Shown here: piece by piece, positions 1-11,386 of the stretch
How the letters are laid out: every line of letters begins with the position of its first letter
Position numbering within the stretch: the first letter of the stretch is position 1
Made by a program: the position numbers and the translations under genes
NCBI RefSeq assembly: GCF_030247195.1
Contig: NC_080671.1
Location: forward strand, 210,832,361 to 210,896,360
DNA length: 64,000 bases
Direction of reading: 5' to 3'
From: Topomyia yanbarensis
Taxonomy: Eukaryota; Arthropoda; Insecta; Diptera; Culicidae
Notes under the pieces: generated by a model
Databases searched by the model: none
Seen by the model: the letters and a program-made list of their open reading frames with translations, nothing else
What the model was told of the DNA's origin: nothing

Positions 1-752
1 CTCCAATAAACGGGAAAGTAACGCAAAATGTATCGCGATAACCACCGATGAATTATCGACGATGACGATGAATCCGACGATACATTATCGTTAACGGAGT
101 TTCCGATGACGTTGACGGGTGGTTAACGTTATCGACGATGACGATTAATTATCGATTAACAACTCTGAACCTTAAGGTTCGCCCAGGTTAAGTCTTCGGT
201 ACGGAGCAATACCTCGACCTAGGAACTTCTAGCATGTTGTTAGTCGCCTCTTACGACATGGGAGCAGTTCCCAGAGGTTCTATTCTTGGCTGAAATAGTG
301 CAAAAAGATTTCAGCCCGCCGGACACCACACGGCTTATTGTTACAAAAAGTATAATAAACTGAATAAAGTGTCTTGTTTAGTCAATTAAAATATTTTGCC
401 AAAATATTATTTTTAGCTACACTAATACTCTTCTTGCATGTTCTTCGAAAGGAGAATGTTCGTTTACTTTGCACGATTGGTGATTTGCGGCAAAACCAAA
501 ATTAGTCATGCGACACCTATGATTCAGCTCATGAACTGGCAAAGTGATACAGTTTGCTTTTTTTCGCCCGCAAGTGAGTCGTAGCTTACAACAAAAATTC
601 TATTTTCTTCTCGGAAAAAGCTTGCCACTGCCAAAATATTAATGAAACGGGTAAGAAATTTTGTTTTATTTGCAATTGTTCTGATCTTACAGCCATTTGC
701 AACTATTTGGCTCATACATTTCTTCGAAATGTAATCGGGGTATCATTATGAA
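1..752. other. Intergenic or intronic DNA, no gene seen
   Basis: No coding pattern is visible. Positions 45-165 contain imperfect repeats of the kind ATCGACGATGACGAT and TTATCGATTAAC. Positions 241-262 hold a TCGCCTCTTACGACATGGG motif like that seen in dispersed arthropod repeats, so this may be old transposon debris; this is a weak inference. Confidence 0.4.
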
Positions 753-768
753 TATAAAAAATCGTTCC

Positions 769-1316
769 TTGAGCTTGAGCTTGTGCGACCACCCCTGGCT
801 CCTGCTCCTACTCCGTTATCGATCGGGACTAGCTGAAGTTGCACAGGGAATCAGTAGATAATTATGCTTGGGAGTAGCGAAACATCTTTCAATGTGCAAC
901 TCCTGGTAACCCTAAAGTGTTTTTGATCAATACCGGCGCGGGCCAGGCCCGAACGTAAATCGCGGAAGGAAAGGGAAGGAATGTTTAGTCCGATACTTGC
1001 TTTTGCTAGAGGCCGTATATACTACTGTGCACTCCACAAGTTTCACGGGAGGAGGGATATTTTTGTTAGTAAGAGTATAGAAGTTCTTCTTTACCGACGT
1101 CAGAGAGGTGATTCCACTACCTGGACTAGATATCGATCCACCAATTTCATGGACCGGGGGGAACAACGGCTTTACTTCCCTTCCGAAGGAAGACGTGACC
1201 ACAGATTTTTTCACCTCAGAAAAATCTCAACGACCTTGGCTGGAATTGAACCCAGGCCAACTGGAATGAGAGGCGGTCACGCTTACCGCTCAACCACCGG
1301 CGCCGTCAATTGTGGT
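769..1316 (-). mobile_element. tRNA-derived SINE with 16-bp target-site duplication
   Basis: A 548-bp unit is flanked by perfect 16-bp direct repeats (TATAAAAAATCGTTCC at 753-768 and 1317-1332), the expected scar of LINE-driven retroposition. Read on the minus strand, the 5' end carries an RNA polymerase III internal promoter: A box TGGTTGAGCGG (1286-1296) and B box GGTTCAATTCC (1242-1252), 33 bp apart. The body includes the motif CTTCCTTCGGAAGGGAAGTA, which I associate with mosquito SINEs. The 3' end finishes in a short (CAAGCT)n-like simple-repeat tail. tRNA stems no longer pair well, so it is a SINE head and not a working tRNA. The family name (Feilai-like or other) is not assigned. Confidence 0.82.
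1242..1296 (-). promoter_or_regulatory. Pol III A box and B box of the SINE
   Basis: The A box (TGGTTGAGCGG) and B box (GGTTCAATTCC) match the eukaryotic tRNA promoter consensus. They are spaced as in a tRNA gene and sit at the 5' end of the SINE. Confidence 0.75.
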
Positions 1317-1587
1317 TATAAAAAATCGTTCCATAAATAAAGTTCCAACTCGAAACCAAGACCCAATCAGTACCAATGTCAAACTCCTTCATATTTTGGA
1401 CTACGTAGGAGATTCAGTGAAGACTATCAGAGAGAAGGGTCGGCTGTGTATGATACAAACCTGACACTTTCCTATCGAGTTCTTGTCGACCGGTCTCACG
1501 AACATTAATGAAGTTTCCTGGTTGAAAACAATCCCATTTATTTTTGCCGTCTTTGTTTATTATTTTCCACCAGCTTGTGATGTAGTA

Positions 1588-1906
1588 GGGTGATGAGCCT
1601 ATTTGCACCATGTTTCTATTATCACCCTACCCATTTGAAGCCGTTGGTTAGAGCAGTGTCTGCCATCTTTGTTCAACGCATTGAGTCAAATGGTAGCGCA
1701 ACAATAGGGGCACTCGATTCGAGTTTTCATTGTGCTCAAACACGAGAATTTTACTGTTTTCAACGCATTTATGTTATTATATTGGTTCTTAACAACGAAG
1801 CAAAGCGGTTCATGTCAATTTTTACGCATTCCATTGATTTTAAGGCAAGAAATTACCGAATTAGTGAGGCACCTTGCTTAGTATGGTGAAAATAGGCTCA
1901 TCACCC
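1588..1906. mobile_element. TA-flanked MITE with 24-bp TIRs
   Basis: Terminal inverted repeats begin GGGTGATGAGCCTATTT and match over about 24 bp with one mismatch. A TA dinucleotide lies outside each end (1586-1587, 1907-1908), as expected for Tc1/mariner-type insertion. Part of the interior matches, in inverted orientation, the 322-bp elements at 4681 and 28220, so this is a diverged member of that group. No coding capacity. Confidence 0.8.
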
Positions 1907-1908
1907 TA

Positions 1909-2440
1909 TTTGCGTCATGTGGCGTGTACATACATTAGCCGTAGCAAAGTCTATTAGCCGGATATATTCTTTCCTCGCGCGATCTGGAGAGTTTCATGAA
2001 TTTACACCATTTCATGAAGGTTAAGTTTAACTTAGGAGGAACGGGAAATGATGTTGCGGCGGCTACGGTGCTCAACAAATTACATTTCGGAACAGCACAC
2101 ATATAGCTCTGCGAATAATATTAGAAACCACTATGTTTTACACCCTTTTCGCAAGATGTTTACTCATCATCTTATAAAATGATGGTTTTCCTTCATTTTC
2201 ATAAACAACTATCAGCAAATTGATCGGTGATTTGGTGTTTAAAAGTTATTTTTTACCAATGTTTACAGAAAATATATGCACGTTGATACATCCGAATCAA
2301 ATCAGCAACACTTTGCTTCCAGCGCTATCTGTGAGCGGTTTCAACGTAGAATCGCCAATAGGTAGCCATCAGACATGTTCAATGGGTGGATTTGTGCGAA
2401 CCTTTAAATATAAACAACGCCTTTGTTGATCACTAGCTAG
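1909..2440. other. Unassigned AT-rich DNA
   Basis: No gene, repeat end or RNA motif could be recognised between the MITE and the Juan-like relic. Confidence 0.4.
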
Positions 2441-3960
2441 GCACTCCATACTTCTTACAAACGAAGAAAAAGCTCGAAAACTTGCTCAGCAGTTTGAGAG
2501 CGTCCATAATTTTAATCTCAACGTTGCGAGTCCTATTGAAACCGAAGTTTTGCAAAAATATGAAAACGTTTCAAATCAAGTATTGTCTCTAGACAATATT
2601 GTTGAAACAAACTATGATGAGATCAAATCCATCAAGAAAAAGCTAAAACATATGAAAGCTCCAGGCTATGGTGGAATTTTCAACATTCTTCTTAAAAACC
2701 TTCCCGAAATCACCATGAGATACTTGGTCAAAATATTCAACAAATGTTGTGAATTAGCATACTTCCCTGAAAGATGGAAAAATGTCAAGGTTATTCCTAT
2801 TTTGAAGCCAGATAAAAACGCAGCAGAAGCATCTAGCTATCGACCAATTAGTTTACTCTCTTCTATTAGTAAATTATTTGAAAAAAAATCACCCATACTA
2901 GAAGGATGTCACATAACAATGAGAATTATATTTTTCTTCCTGAGCAGTTTGGATTTCGTATTGGACATTCAACTACTCATCCACTTGTGAGAGTAACTAA
3001 CATAATAAAGGCAAATATCTCAGAGGGCTATTCCACTGGAGTTGCTCTTCTAGACATCGAAAAAGCTTTCGACAGTGTTTGGCACAAAGGATTAATTGCC
3101 AAAATGTAGGAATTCAATTTTCCAAATAATAAAGATAATTAAAAATTATTTTACTAACCGTACCCTACAGGTTTCTTATCAGAATTGTAAATCTAATAGG
3201 CTACCCGTTAAAGCAGGCGTCCCTCAAAGATCAAGCGTCGCACCAATCCTATACAATATTTTTACCTCTGATCTTCCAAATCTACCTACAGGCTGTAAAA
3301 AATCACTTTTCTGTGATGATACTAGCATCTCAGCCACTGGTAGGAGTCTTCGTATTATCTGCAGTCGACTGCAACGAAGCTTCAATATTTTCAATGATTA
3401 CCTGCAAAAATGGAAAATTTCCACCAATGCGGCAAAAACACAACTGATTGTGTTTCCGCATAAGCCAAGAGCTTCTTCTCTTAAACCAAATAATAACCAT
3501 ATTATTAAATTTAATGGCTTGAATTCAGATCAAGTTAAATACTTGGGTTTGATTTACGATAAAAAACTCATTTTAAGGATCACATTGAAGGAATTGAAGC
3601 AAAATGCAACAAATATATAAAACGTTTTTCCCCTCTTATAAATAGGAATTCTAGGCTCTGCCTAAAGAACAAATGATTAATTTATAAACGAATATTTAGA
3701 CCGGCAATGCTATATGCCGTGCCAATCTGGGCAAGTTGTTGTGCTGCTAGGAAGAAAACGCTTCAAAGGATTCAGAATAAAATTCTGAAAATGATTTTGA
3801 AGCGTACCTCCCTGGTTTAGCACAAATGAGTTGCACAGACTCAGAAACATAGAAACATTAGAAATTATGGCGAACAGTATTATAAGCAACTTCCGACAAA
3901 AATCGTTGCAATCTTCAATTGCAACGATTAGCTCTCTTTATAGTTTATAAGTTAGTTTAT
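2440..3960 (+). pseudogene. Jockey-clade (Juan-like) reverse transcriptase relic
   Basis: Conceptual translation in shifting frames gives, in order: KHMKAPGYGGIFNILLKNLP (about 2653-2710), the SYRPISLLSSISKLFEK block (about 2838-2887), EQFGFRIGHSTTH, ALLDIEKAFDSVWHKGL (catalytic motif A, about 3045-3090), a GVPQ(R)S block, LFCDDTS (motif C, Y/F-A-D-D altered to F-C-D-D, about 3310) and a C-terminal KYLGL block. This is the order of a non-LTR reverse transcriptase, and the wording is typical of Jockey/Juan elements. The endonuclease and ORF1 are absent (5' truncation), and several frameshifts and stops break the reading frame near 2890, 3110, 3580 and 3820. Non-functional. Confidence 0.8.
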
Positions 3961-4680
3961 GAGATTTGTTTGGCTCCTTATTCCCTTCCTACTGAAAAAA
4001 TAAGGGTTGTGTGCAGGACACGACCACGGCGACATTGAAAATGTAATGTGCAATATAATTCGCGTCGGCGGTAAAACATGATTATGAGTTATGTTCTATC
4101 AACGACCGTGCGGTAAACTTGGGTAGAAAGCCCAACTCCTACCAGCAGAAGGCAATGGATTCTTCACATTTCCTTTCGATTATAAATATATGCGCTTTCC
4201 TAGTCCTAGTTTTCCGTGTTATGTTTATAACTGATTCGCTCTAGAATACCTATCTTTCAATTTTATTGCTTTCGTTTCCCTTAGTCATAAATTTGCCGAA
4301 AACAGCCCACAAAATCGATACAATAATCGAAATATCGCACGTTTACTCTCTTCACGGATATGGTCGGATAAAGTATTCATTTTGTCGAGTAGTCGTTGAC
4401 AACCGGGTTGTCAAGCATGAATTGAGTTATTTGATGTCAACGAAACGTCCACATATTTCATGTGTTTGGATATAAAAAGAACTACTTAGACAGTGCGAAA
4501 CCATGCATATCATATACATTTATTTAAAAAAAATATTTATTGCGTAGTTAAACAATTGCTTTGAAACCTACTTTTGTTGAGTCGATAAGGTTAAATTTCT
4601 TTCGTAATGTTTAAATGACTTAAAATTAGCGAATATTTTAGTCACGTTTCGATTTTCGCTTTACCATTTCGATCAATGTA
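3961..4680. other. No recognisable feature
   Basis: AT-rich sequence without coding signal, between the Juan-like relic and the MITE cluster. The TA at 4679-4680 is the left flank of the next MITE. Confidence 0.4.
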
Positions 4681-5002
4681 GGGTAGACGAGCCCTTATTC
4701 ATCTCATTAGTCAGGATGTCACACTATTTCGTTGATAACTCGACTTAGAGTGACTGGATTGTGCTTAAATAGGTATCAATATCTTTGCTTCGTTTCTAAG
4801 AAGCAGGACAGTTAAAATTTTTGCCTGCAAAATTAAAAATACTCGCGTTTGAGCAAATCGAAAAGTCGAGTACAACGTACCCTTATTCATCCTACCATTT
4901 GAGCTAATGCGTTGAATAAAGATAGTAGACACTGCTCTAACTAATGTGTTCAAATGGGTGGGATGAATAGAGGAGCTAAGATGAATTAGGGTGCAGTAAC
5001 CC
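4681..5002. mobile_element. 322-bp TA-flanked MITE (GGGT family, copy 1)
   Basis: The ends read GGGTAGACGAGCCC and, reverse-complemented, GGGTTACTGCACCC, followed on both sides by a CTTATTCATCT/CTAATTCATCT-like stretch. TA precedes the left end; the right flank is TT. It is exactly the same length as the copy at 28220-28541 and clearly homologous throughout. Non-coding. Confidence 0.8.
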
Positions 5003-5035
5003 TTTACCGTTTTAAACAACAGCCAGTACGGTGCC

Positions 5036-5191
5036 AGAGGCCTTGTATAAATGACGTAGCACTTTAGGGGGTAGAGGGGTGTAGCAAATTTGTAACGATG
5101 TGAGACGAGGGAGAATATTCTGACAAAATGCTAAGAGGGGGAGGGAGGGGTCGAAATTCGCCGAAAAGCTACGTCATTTGTGTACGGCCCC
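5036..5191. mobile_element. Short MITE, ATGACGTAGC family (copy 1)
   Basis: The right end reverse-complements to GGGGCCGTACACAAATGACG and the left end reads GAGGCCTTGTATAAATGACG. Both continue into TAGC and G-rich subterminal runs. A longer relative lies at 59603-60355. Non-coding. Confidence 0.7.
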
Positions 5192-5458
5192 AATGGGTAG
5201 GGATACGATATAGGTTAAGCTAACTAGGGCTCAACATTTTCCATACGCACAAATTTTAATCTTTTATGCGGAACGAGTACCTTAATAAATCGAAATGAGC
5301 AAGAGAGTGTGCCGGTGTAAATACACCGAGTTTCAAGGTATTCCACGAAGCTCAAAACAATCGGCTTTCCAAATTAGAGAACCGTCGATTTGTTTTTTGT
5401 CAGTTTAAAAATTCTAGTGTCGCAAAAAGCAACGCGGTACTAAATTCATCCCAACGGC

Positions 5459-6021
5459 CAAGGATGCAAAATGCCTACCTTTTCTACGGCTGTAAATTTT
5501 CTGCCTACATTCTCATTTCTCTCTCGATGCTGCTGTCATTCGCTAGTGCAGGACGCCCAGCGCTGTACGGCTGCCTGTGTGTAAAGCAGTAACATGACAG
5601 AAAACTACTGTCCCCAGTACAGCCACCAGACGCGAGCGGTACAGCTTCTCTTTCCTTATTTTACATTTTTTAATATTTTCAATCTTTTTAATATTTTTAT
5701 TCAAAAATGACTACAATGAATGCGGCTCATTTACGCCACGGCCGGCATCAACGCTTTCGTGTGCGGGACTCTCCCTTTGACTATGCAGAGAAAAATGTAC
5801 AAAGCGAGAGAACAAACTTTACTACGCCACACTCTCACCGAGCAGTCGGAGTACAGCAGCAAAACAAAAATGTATTCTACTGCTGTACGGGAAAATGTAC
5901 TCGATTTGGCTACTGTTCTGGCAAGAGCTGTAGTGATGCGTCGCTGTAGCGGGCTGTACGGCTTGTGCAAATGTAAATATATCGAAAAAAATGTAGTTTA
6001 TCGGTACCGTTGGCATCCCTA
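5459..6021. mobile_element. 563-bp hAT-like MITE with perfect 8-bp TSD (copy 1)
   Basis: The ends are CAAGGATGC... and ...GCATCCCTA, with imperfect inverted termini of hAT type. The flanking 8-bp direct repeats are CCAACGGC (5451-5458 and 6022-6029). A second copy at 30169-30731 has the same length and is nearly identical. An 80-residue open frame from 5707 is shared by both copies but has no recognisable domain and overlaps open frames on the other strand, so it is not called as a gene. Confidence 0.88.
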
Positions 6022-6029
6022 CCAACGGC

Positions 6030-6403
6030 ACGCTGACTAGCACTGACACTGAGTGCCGTAACTCTCCAGTCGTGGTGTGCAAAGCAGTACACAGCGCACT
6101 GCATATTTTAAATATATCTGTCGGCTACTGCTATCGTCTCCGCTCCGACGTTCGACCAGAGAATGAGCAAGGGCGAGCAATGCTGAAAGTTATACATCCG
6201 AGAATGACGTCGGAAAAAACCCAATAATCCAATCAGAGCCATGGAAAGGAGACATCACGAGCGCTTGCGCCGCTTGGCCGCTGGATGCCTAGACCTGCCG
6301 TCGTCCCCACCCCCAGCGGTAGCAGCGATCAAATGCAGCACTCATCGCAGCGCATTATTTTTTTTTATCTTAAATACGTTTATTTAGGCCCAAATGCTGT
6401 AGC
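6030..6403. other. Unassigned GC-richer spacer
   Basis: No coding pattern. Contains a T-tract at about 6356-6366. Confidence 0.35.
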
Positions 6404-7239
6404 TTAAGGTTCAAAGAACTTTCGGTGAGCGTCTACACGAATTGAACGCTTGATAGTATGCGTTGTAAAAAAGGCGTTCAACTTTGTCATCGGTTTATCC
6501 ATATAAACCATTCATTAAACTCTAAAAGAAGAAAATCAGTCGATTTATTAGATTATCACGATTCAAATCATGCAAAATAGTTGGTGGAAAAACAATTGAC
6601 CGGGCGGAATGGTGTTTTTGAAAAAGTGGCGGTGATTTTTTGTCACACCACCACACTGTCCCAGGGCACGCAACACAACTGCGTAGTGAAAAAAAAACAC
6701 AGCCACTTTTTCAAAAGCACCATTCAGCCAAGCTGATGGTTTTTCCACCAGCTATTTTGCATGATTTGAATCGTGATGATTTAATAAATCGACTGATATT
6801 CTTCTTTTAGAGTTCTGAAAAGGTTTAAATAAATAATCCGGTGGCAAAACTGAACACAATTTTTCCTACGCTTCACACCGAAAAAATCTGAATTTTATCG
6901 TTGACGTAATTGCAAACATGACACAATTCAACAAACCGTAATTTACGAAATGACAGAACATTACCGTGTTCCATTTAATTTTACATGATACATATACTTT
7001 ACATGCGCAATGACTTAAAATTACACTTCCTATCATTCAGAACAAACGCTATATGTGGAGTAAAATTACATGATTTACGAAATTAAACGTCATGTAAAAT
7101 TAAAATCAAACGTAAAACTAAGTCATTTTTGATGCTCGTATATGTCATGGTCAGGAGACGTAAATTTACACTATTTTTTCTAGGTGTGTTGGTAGGTTCA
7201 ATTCTAACACATGCTCAAAATAGGTAACTTGAGCCTTAA
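6404..7239. mobile_element. Foldback MITE (TTAAGG family) copy 1, interrupted
   Basis: Two long inverted arms can be read outward from a centre near 6655. They share GAACGCTTG..., AAACTCTAAAAGAAGAA, AATCAGTCGATTTATTAGA and TTTTTGAAAAAGTGGC. The outermost ends are TTAAGGTTCAA and (reverse-complement) TTAAGGCTCAAGTTACC, so TTAA may be the target. The right arm is split by a second MITE at 6874-7188. A second, uninterrupted copy lies at 43880-44378. Confidence 0.8.
6874..7188. mobile_element. Nested MITE with CACACC(T/G)...AAAAAAT termini
   Basis: The left end is CACACCGAAAAAATCTGAAT; the right end reverse-complements to CACACCTAGAAAAAATAGTG. It sits inside the right arm of the foldback element: the 43880 copy lacks this block. 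AT-rich with several short TTTACATG/CATGTAAA palindromes. Non-coding. Confidence 0.72.
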
Positions 7240-7700
7240 CGAGGCCAATAATTCATTTTTTTGATTACATGTCACATGTTAGTGGGGGAAGGGAAAGTCG
7301 TATTTAGGGGCGGCTTGCTCCCCTCTTATGTAAGTAAAGGAAAAAGGTAGGAAGTGGGATACATACTGTGTAAAATTGACATCATCGTTTGCTGGTTGAT
7401 CATTGTGGCGGAAATGCACACTTTGTTGTAGTTTCCAGCCTGTAATCGCAGGGGCGAGAGGAGGGTCGATATTTCGGATAATTATTGGTACTCCGATGGC
7501 ATAATGTTCTCTATATTATCTTCATGTGAGGTATGTCATGATGTTCTGGATAGACGGTTATCAAGAAGGGTATGCGCCGAAGACTCATGAAGCAATGCCA
7601 TATTGTAGATACAGGGATAGGTTGGTGAGGTTCTAATGTGAATGAGAGAGGGGAAAATGTATTAAACTTGGACATCAATAGTTTTCAAAAAGATATAGAT
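7240..7700. other. Spacer or divergent 3' region of I-group copy 1
   Basis: No coding frame. By position it would be the 3' untranslated region of the minus-strand element that follows, but it does not match the family 3' end seen at 38696-39590. The copy is therefore 3'-truncated or of another subfamily. Confidence 0.35.
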
Positions 7701-7776
7701 AAGAAAAATATAGGGGTGGTCACGGCTTGCCAGGACGTCTTAGACTGGCACATAGGGTGATCTACCTCGGGCACAG

Positions 7777-8880
7777 TCAAACAACATGCTCGATGTCGCA
7801 ATAGCCGTTCTCACAAACACAATGATTACTTTCAGCAAGCCCTATACGACGGAGATGCACATCAAATGTGTAATGGTTGGACATGATCCTTGACATCGTA
7901 CGAATAAAGTCCCGGTTCACATCCAAGCCCTTAAACCAAGCATTCGTTGATACCTTCGGGATAATGGAATGTAGCCATCGTCCCAGATGTCCATTGCTCC
8001 ATGAAGTTTGCCAACTATCGAGCGTCCTCTGACGAGAGATACTGAAAAGTTCATTGAAACAAATTGGCCTTACGTAAGTGTCGCCTTCTAATGCGCCCAC
8101 CTTGGCAAAAGAGTCCGCCTTCTCATTACCCGCAATAGAGCAATGTGACGGGACCCAAACCAAGGTAATCTGGTAAGATTTTTCAGATAAAGCGCACAGA
8201 TATTCCCGTATTTTCCCCAGGAAATACGGTGAATGCTTTCCAGGCTTCGCCGCACGGATGGCCCCAATGGAACTGAGACCACAGACTAACAGATATAACA
8301 CTAAAAACAAAGCTTTGCCCGCTTTAACGGTTATTTTAAATATATTTGTAGTTAGGACTGTGGCCACATTTGAAATTATGGCGCCACTGACATGAACAAG
8401 CATATGGGGGATAGACCACTAGTGAAAAATTGTTCGCAAATCTGAGGGGTAACCTACCAGTAAATGAATGTTTGGGACTGTGAATAAAAGGTGGAGCTAG
8501 TGTTATGGGAAAATTGTCGGATCGATGTTTTTTGAGGTTTGTCTCTTAGTCTGTGCTGAGTCTATCCGAAACGATGAAGTAATGGTCTGAGGGCAGGGTG
8601 TCAATGATCCCGAGAGTATACTGAATGTCAGCTAATTCTGCGACGTAAATTGAAGCAGGATCATTGAGTTTGAATGAGGCAGCAAGATTTTCGTTGAAGA
8701 TACCGAAGTCTGTGGACCTGTCGAGAATTGATCCGTCAGTGTAGAACATTTTGGCGCAGTCGACTTGATGGTATTTATTATAGAAAATATTTGGGACCAC
8801 TTGTGGGCGAATATGATCCGGAATTCCACAAATCTCTTCCTTCATAGATGTATCGAAAAATACAGTTGGATCAGAAGTAT
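7777..8880 (-). pseudogene. RNase H and C-terminal region, I-group copy 1, split by a MITE
   Basis: The 5' part (8845-8556) shows KMFYTDGSILD (first catalytic Asp), YVAELADIQYTLG (Glu) and FIVSDRLS (second Asp). The 3' part (8279-7777) resumes with LVWVPSHCSIAGNEKADSFA (His and last Asp) and continues to the C-terminal CCHC-like motif CVCENGYCDIEHVV. The 276-bp MITE at 8280-8555 separates the halves. RNase H would degrade the RNA template during replication. Confidence 0.82.
8280..8555. mobile_element. MITE inserted in RNase H of I-group copy 1
   Basis: The ends CACAGACTAACAG and (reverse-complement) CACAGACTAAGAG are inverted repeats. Removing the block rejoins the RNase H sequence around the catalytic VSD(S/R)LSS segment, as seen in the uninterrupted copy 3. 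Flanks are ACTGAGAC and GCTGAGTC, a plausible imperfect 8-bp duplication. Non-coding. Confidence 0.7.
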
Positions 8881-10557
8881 CTAAAAGATGAGCGCGGTTG
8901 ACGTTATAGTAGATGAATTGATGTTCTGTGCCATATAAACGAAGTACAAGAACATGAATCGGGTTTGAGAATTAAGCTCGACAAGCCTTTCGCAATTTGC
9001 AATCACCAATGTGTTCAGAATATCGCATCGAATGAGCAATCGATATGAGAGTTCCCAGTATCGATTTTTCAGCGGAAGAACGCCCGCCAGCACTTCGAGA
9101 CTCATCGTATGGGTCGAGTGCATGCAACGCAAGGCAATGCGCAAGCAACGATACTGGATTCGCTCCAGTTTGATGAAGTGTATGTTCGCAGCGGAGCGAA
9201 AGCAGAAACACCTGTACTCCATCACTGATAATATCGTGGTTTGGTACAGCCTGATTAGGTCTCCTGGATGAGCACCCCACCATGTTCCGGTTATTGTACG
9301 GAGAAAGTTGATCTTTTGTTGGCACTTCTGTTTCAGATACCTAATTTGACATCCCCAGGTACCTTTAGAGTCGAACCATACCCCGAGATATTTGAATGTT
9401 GAAGCCTGAGCAATAGTTTGATCCATTAATTGAAGCTGTAATTGCGCTGGTTCACGCTTTCTAGAAAATACGACAGTTTTCTCCGTGGAGAAAATACCCA
9501 GCTGGAGAGCCCAAGCAGACAAATTGTCCAAGGTATCTTGCAGTGGTCCTTGCAAGTCGACGGCTTTGGGACCTGTAATAGAGACCACACCGTCATCTGC
9601 AAGCTGCCCTAGCGTGCAGGAATTGACAAGACATTCGTCAATGTCATTCACGTAAAAATTGTATAACAGAGGGCTTAGACATGAGCCCTGGGGAAGGCCC
9701 ATGTAGCTAAATCGTGATGTCAATAAATCACCATGCGAGAAATGCATTTGTTTTTCACACACCAGGTTTAGCAAAAAGTTATTTAAAATTGGTGAAAGAC
9801 CATGCTGGTGCAACTTCTCATAAAGAATGTTGATAGAAACTGAATCGAAAGCCCCCTTAATATCCAAGAATACTGATGCTATCTGCTCTTTGTTAGCATA
9901 TGCCATGTGAATTTCTGTTGAGAGCAACGCAAGGCAATCGTTCGTCCCTTTGCCTTTGCGGAAGCCAAATTGTGTATCTGACAGTAAGCCATTTGTTTCG
10001 ACCCAATTATCTAGGCGACACAAGTTCAATTTTTCGAATAACTTCCGGATACAGGACAGCATTGCAATCGGACGATAGGAGTTGTGGTCGGAGGCTGGTT
10101 TTCCTGGTTTTTGGATGACGATGACACTCCACTGTCTCCAGTCATGTGGGACAATGTTACCCTCAAGAAACCTATTAAATAAATTCAACAAGCGTCTTTT
10201 GGCAGAGTCTGGCAGATTCTTCAACAAGTTGAATTTGATTCCATCTGGCCCCGGGGCTTTATTGTTACATGATAAGAGAGCAAGTGAGAACTCCACCATC
10301 GTAAACGGTGTTTCGTTCGCGGTATTGTAAGGCGACGCGGCGCGGTAGATTTTCTGTGCCGGGGCGGAATCCGGACAAACCTTCTTGGCGAAATCGAATA
10401 TCCAACGGTTTGAATATTCCACGCTCTCGTTAGTACTGTTTCGGTTTCGCATACGTCGGGCCGTGCCCCAAATAGTGCTCATCGATGTTTCTCTTGTTAA
10501 CCTGTCGACAAACCGGCGCCAGTAACTGCGTTTTTTAGCTTTCATTAAATTTTTCAT
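8881..10557 (-). pseudogene. Reverse transcriptase domain, I-group copy 1
   Basis: An open frame of 558 residues carries the RT motifs in order: NNKAPGPDGIKFNLLKNLP (near residue 93), PGKPASDHNSYRPIAMLS, TQFGFRKGKGTNDCLALLS, SVFLDIKGAFDSVSI (motif A), YMGLPQGSCLSPLLYNFYVN, and CTLGQLADDGVVS (motif C, L-A-D-D instead of the usual Y/F-A-D-D). The C-terminal connection domain (FKYLGVWFDSKGTWG) follows. This stretch is uninterrupted, but the element around it is not, so the polyprotein cannot be made. The frame becomes shifted near 8950, after RFMFLYFVYMAQNI. Confidence 0.85.
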
Positions 10558-10597
10558 TCGTTTTTCTAATATCGGTTGGGAGAACGTTTTTGGGTGT

Positions 10598-11385
10598 TCA
10601 CGTCGGGTACTCGTTTCGTCTGAGTTTGAATCGCGATATCGAGAATCGAGTTGGACAAAAACTTATACCCTTCCTCCGGGGGAAGTACCTGTGTCGAATC
10701 GATAGTTTTGGATATCTCAGCAGCGTAGTTCTTCCAATCAATGTTTCGTCTGAGGTCATAGGGAACATTGGTGCCGATGGTCTTGAACCAGTGGTGATTG
10801 CAATTACAATTGGTAGGTGGTCACTACCGTGGGGATCAGATATTACCTTCCACTTGCAATCTAACCGTAGTGATGTCGAGCATAAAGATATGTCCAGTGC
10901 ACTTGCTTGCGCAGGTGGTCTAGGAATCCGTGTCATTTCTCCTGTGTTCAGAATTGTCATATTGAAGGTGTTACAAAGGTCTTGAATTGTCGAAGATCGA
11001 TTATCGTCGTACAGACAGCCCCACCCCGTACCGTGGGAGTTGAAGTCTCCAAGAAGCAGGCGGGGCGAGGGAAGGTGTTCAATCACTTTGGAGAATCTTC
11101 GATATCCCATCATGGCCCTAGGAAGAATGTAAATAGAAGCAATGCAAATATCTTTGCCTTTGATTGTTTGACAAGCGACAACTTCAATGCCTGGCTTCGA
11201 AGGAAGGTTGATTCGATTGAAGGAGTAGCACTTTTGACCCCTAAAAGTACCCCTCCATATGAGTCTTCTCGATCCCAGCGGATAATGTTAAAATCGTGGA
11301 AGTTGAGATTTATATTAGAAGTTAGCCATGTTTCACATAGGGAAAATGCATCACAATGATTATAATTTAGCAAGTGTTTTAATGA
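10598..11385 (-). pseudogene. Endonuclease domain of ORF2, I-group copy 1
   Basis: Frames joined by shifts show the exonuclease-endonuclease-phosphatase motifs of non-LTR elements: CDAFSLCETWL (catalytic Glu), LLLGDFNSHGTGWG (Asp/Asn pair), and SDPHGSDHLPIVIAI (the Ser-Asp-His motif). A frameshift near 11110 and another near 10750 destroy the frame, after which no family sequence is readable until the RT. In an intact element this domain nicks the genomic target for target-primed reverse transcription. Confidence 0.8.
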
Positions 11386-11386
11386 A

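Noticed and set aside
1228..1305. A functional tRNA gene on the minus strand
   Set aside because: A and B boxes are present but the T stem and acceptor do not pair, and the unit is part of a 548-bp SINE with target-site duplications.
981..1340. 119-residue frame on the + strand across the SINE
   Set aside because: Antisense to the SINE body, no domain, fully inside a retroposed unit.
5707..5949. 80-residue conserved frame shared by the two 563-bp MITEs (also 30417-30659)
   Set aside because: Conservation is explained by near-identity of the whole MITE. Several overlapping frames on both strands are equally open and no domain is visible.
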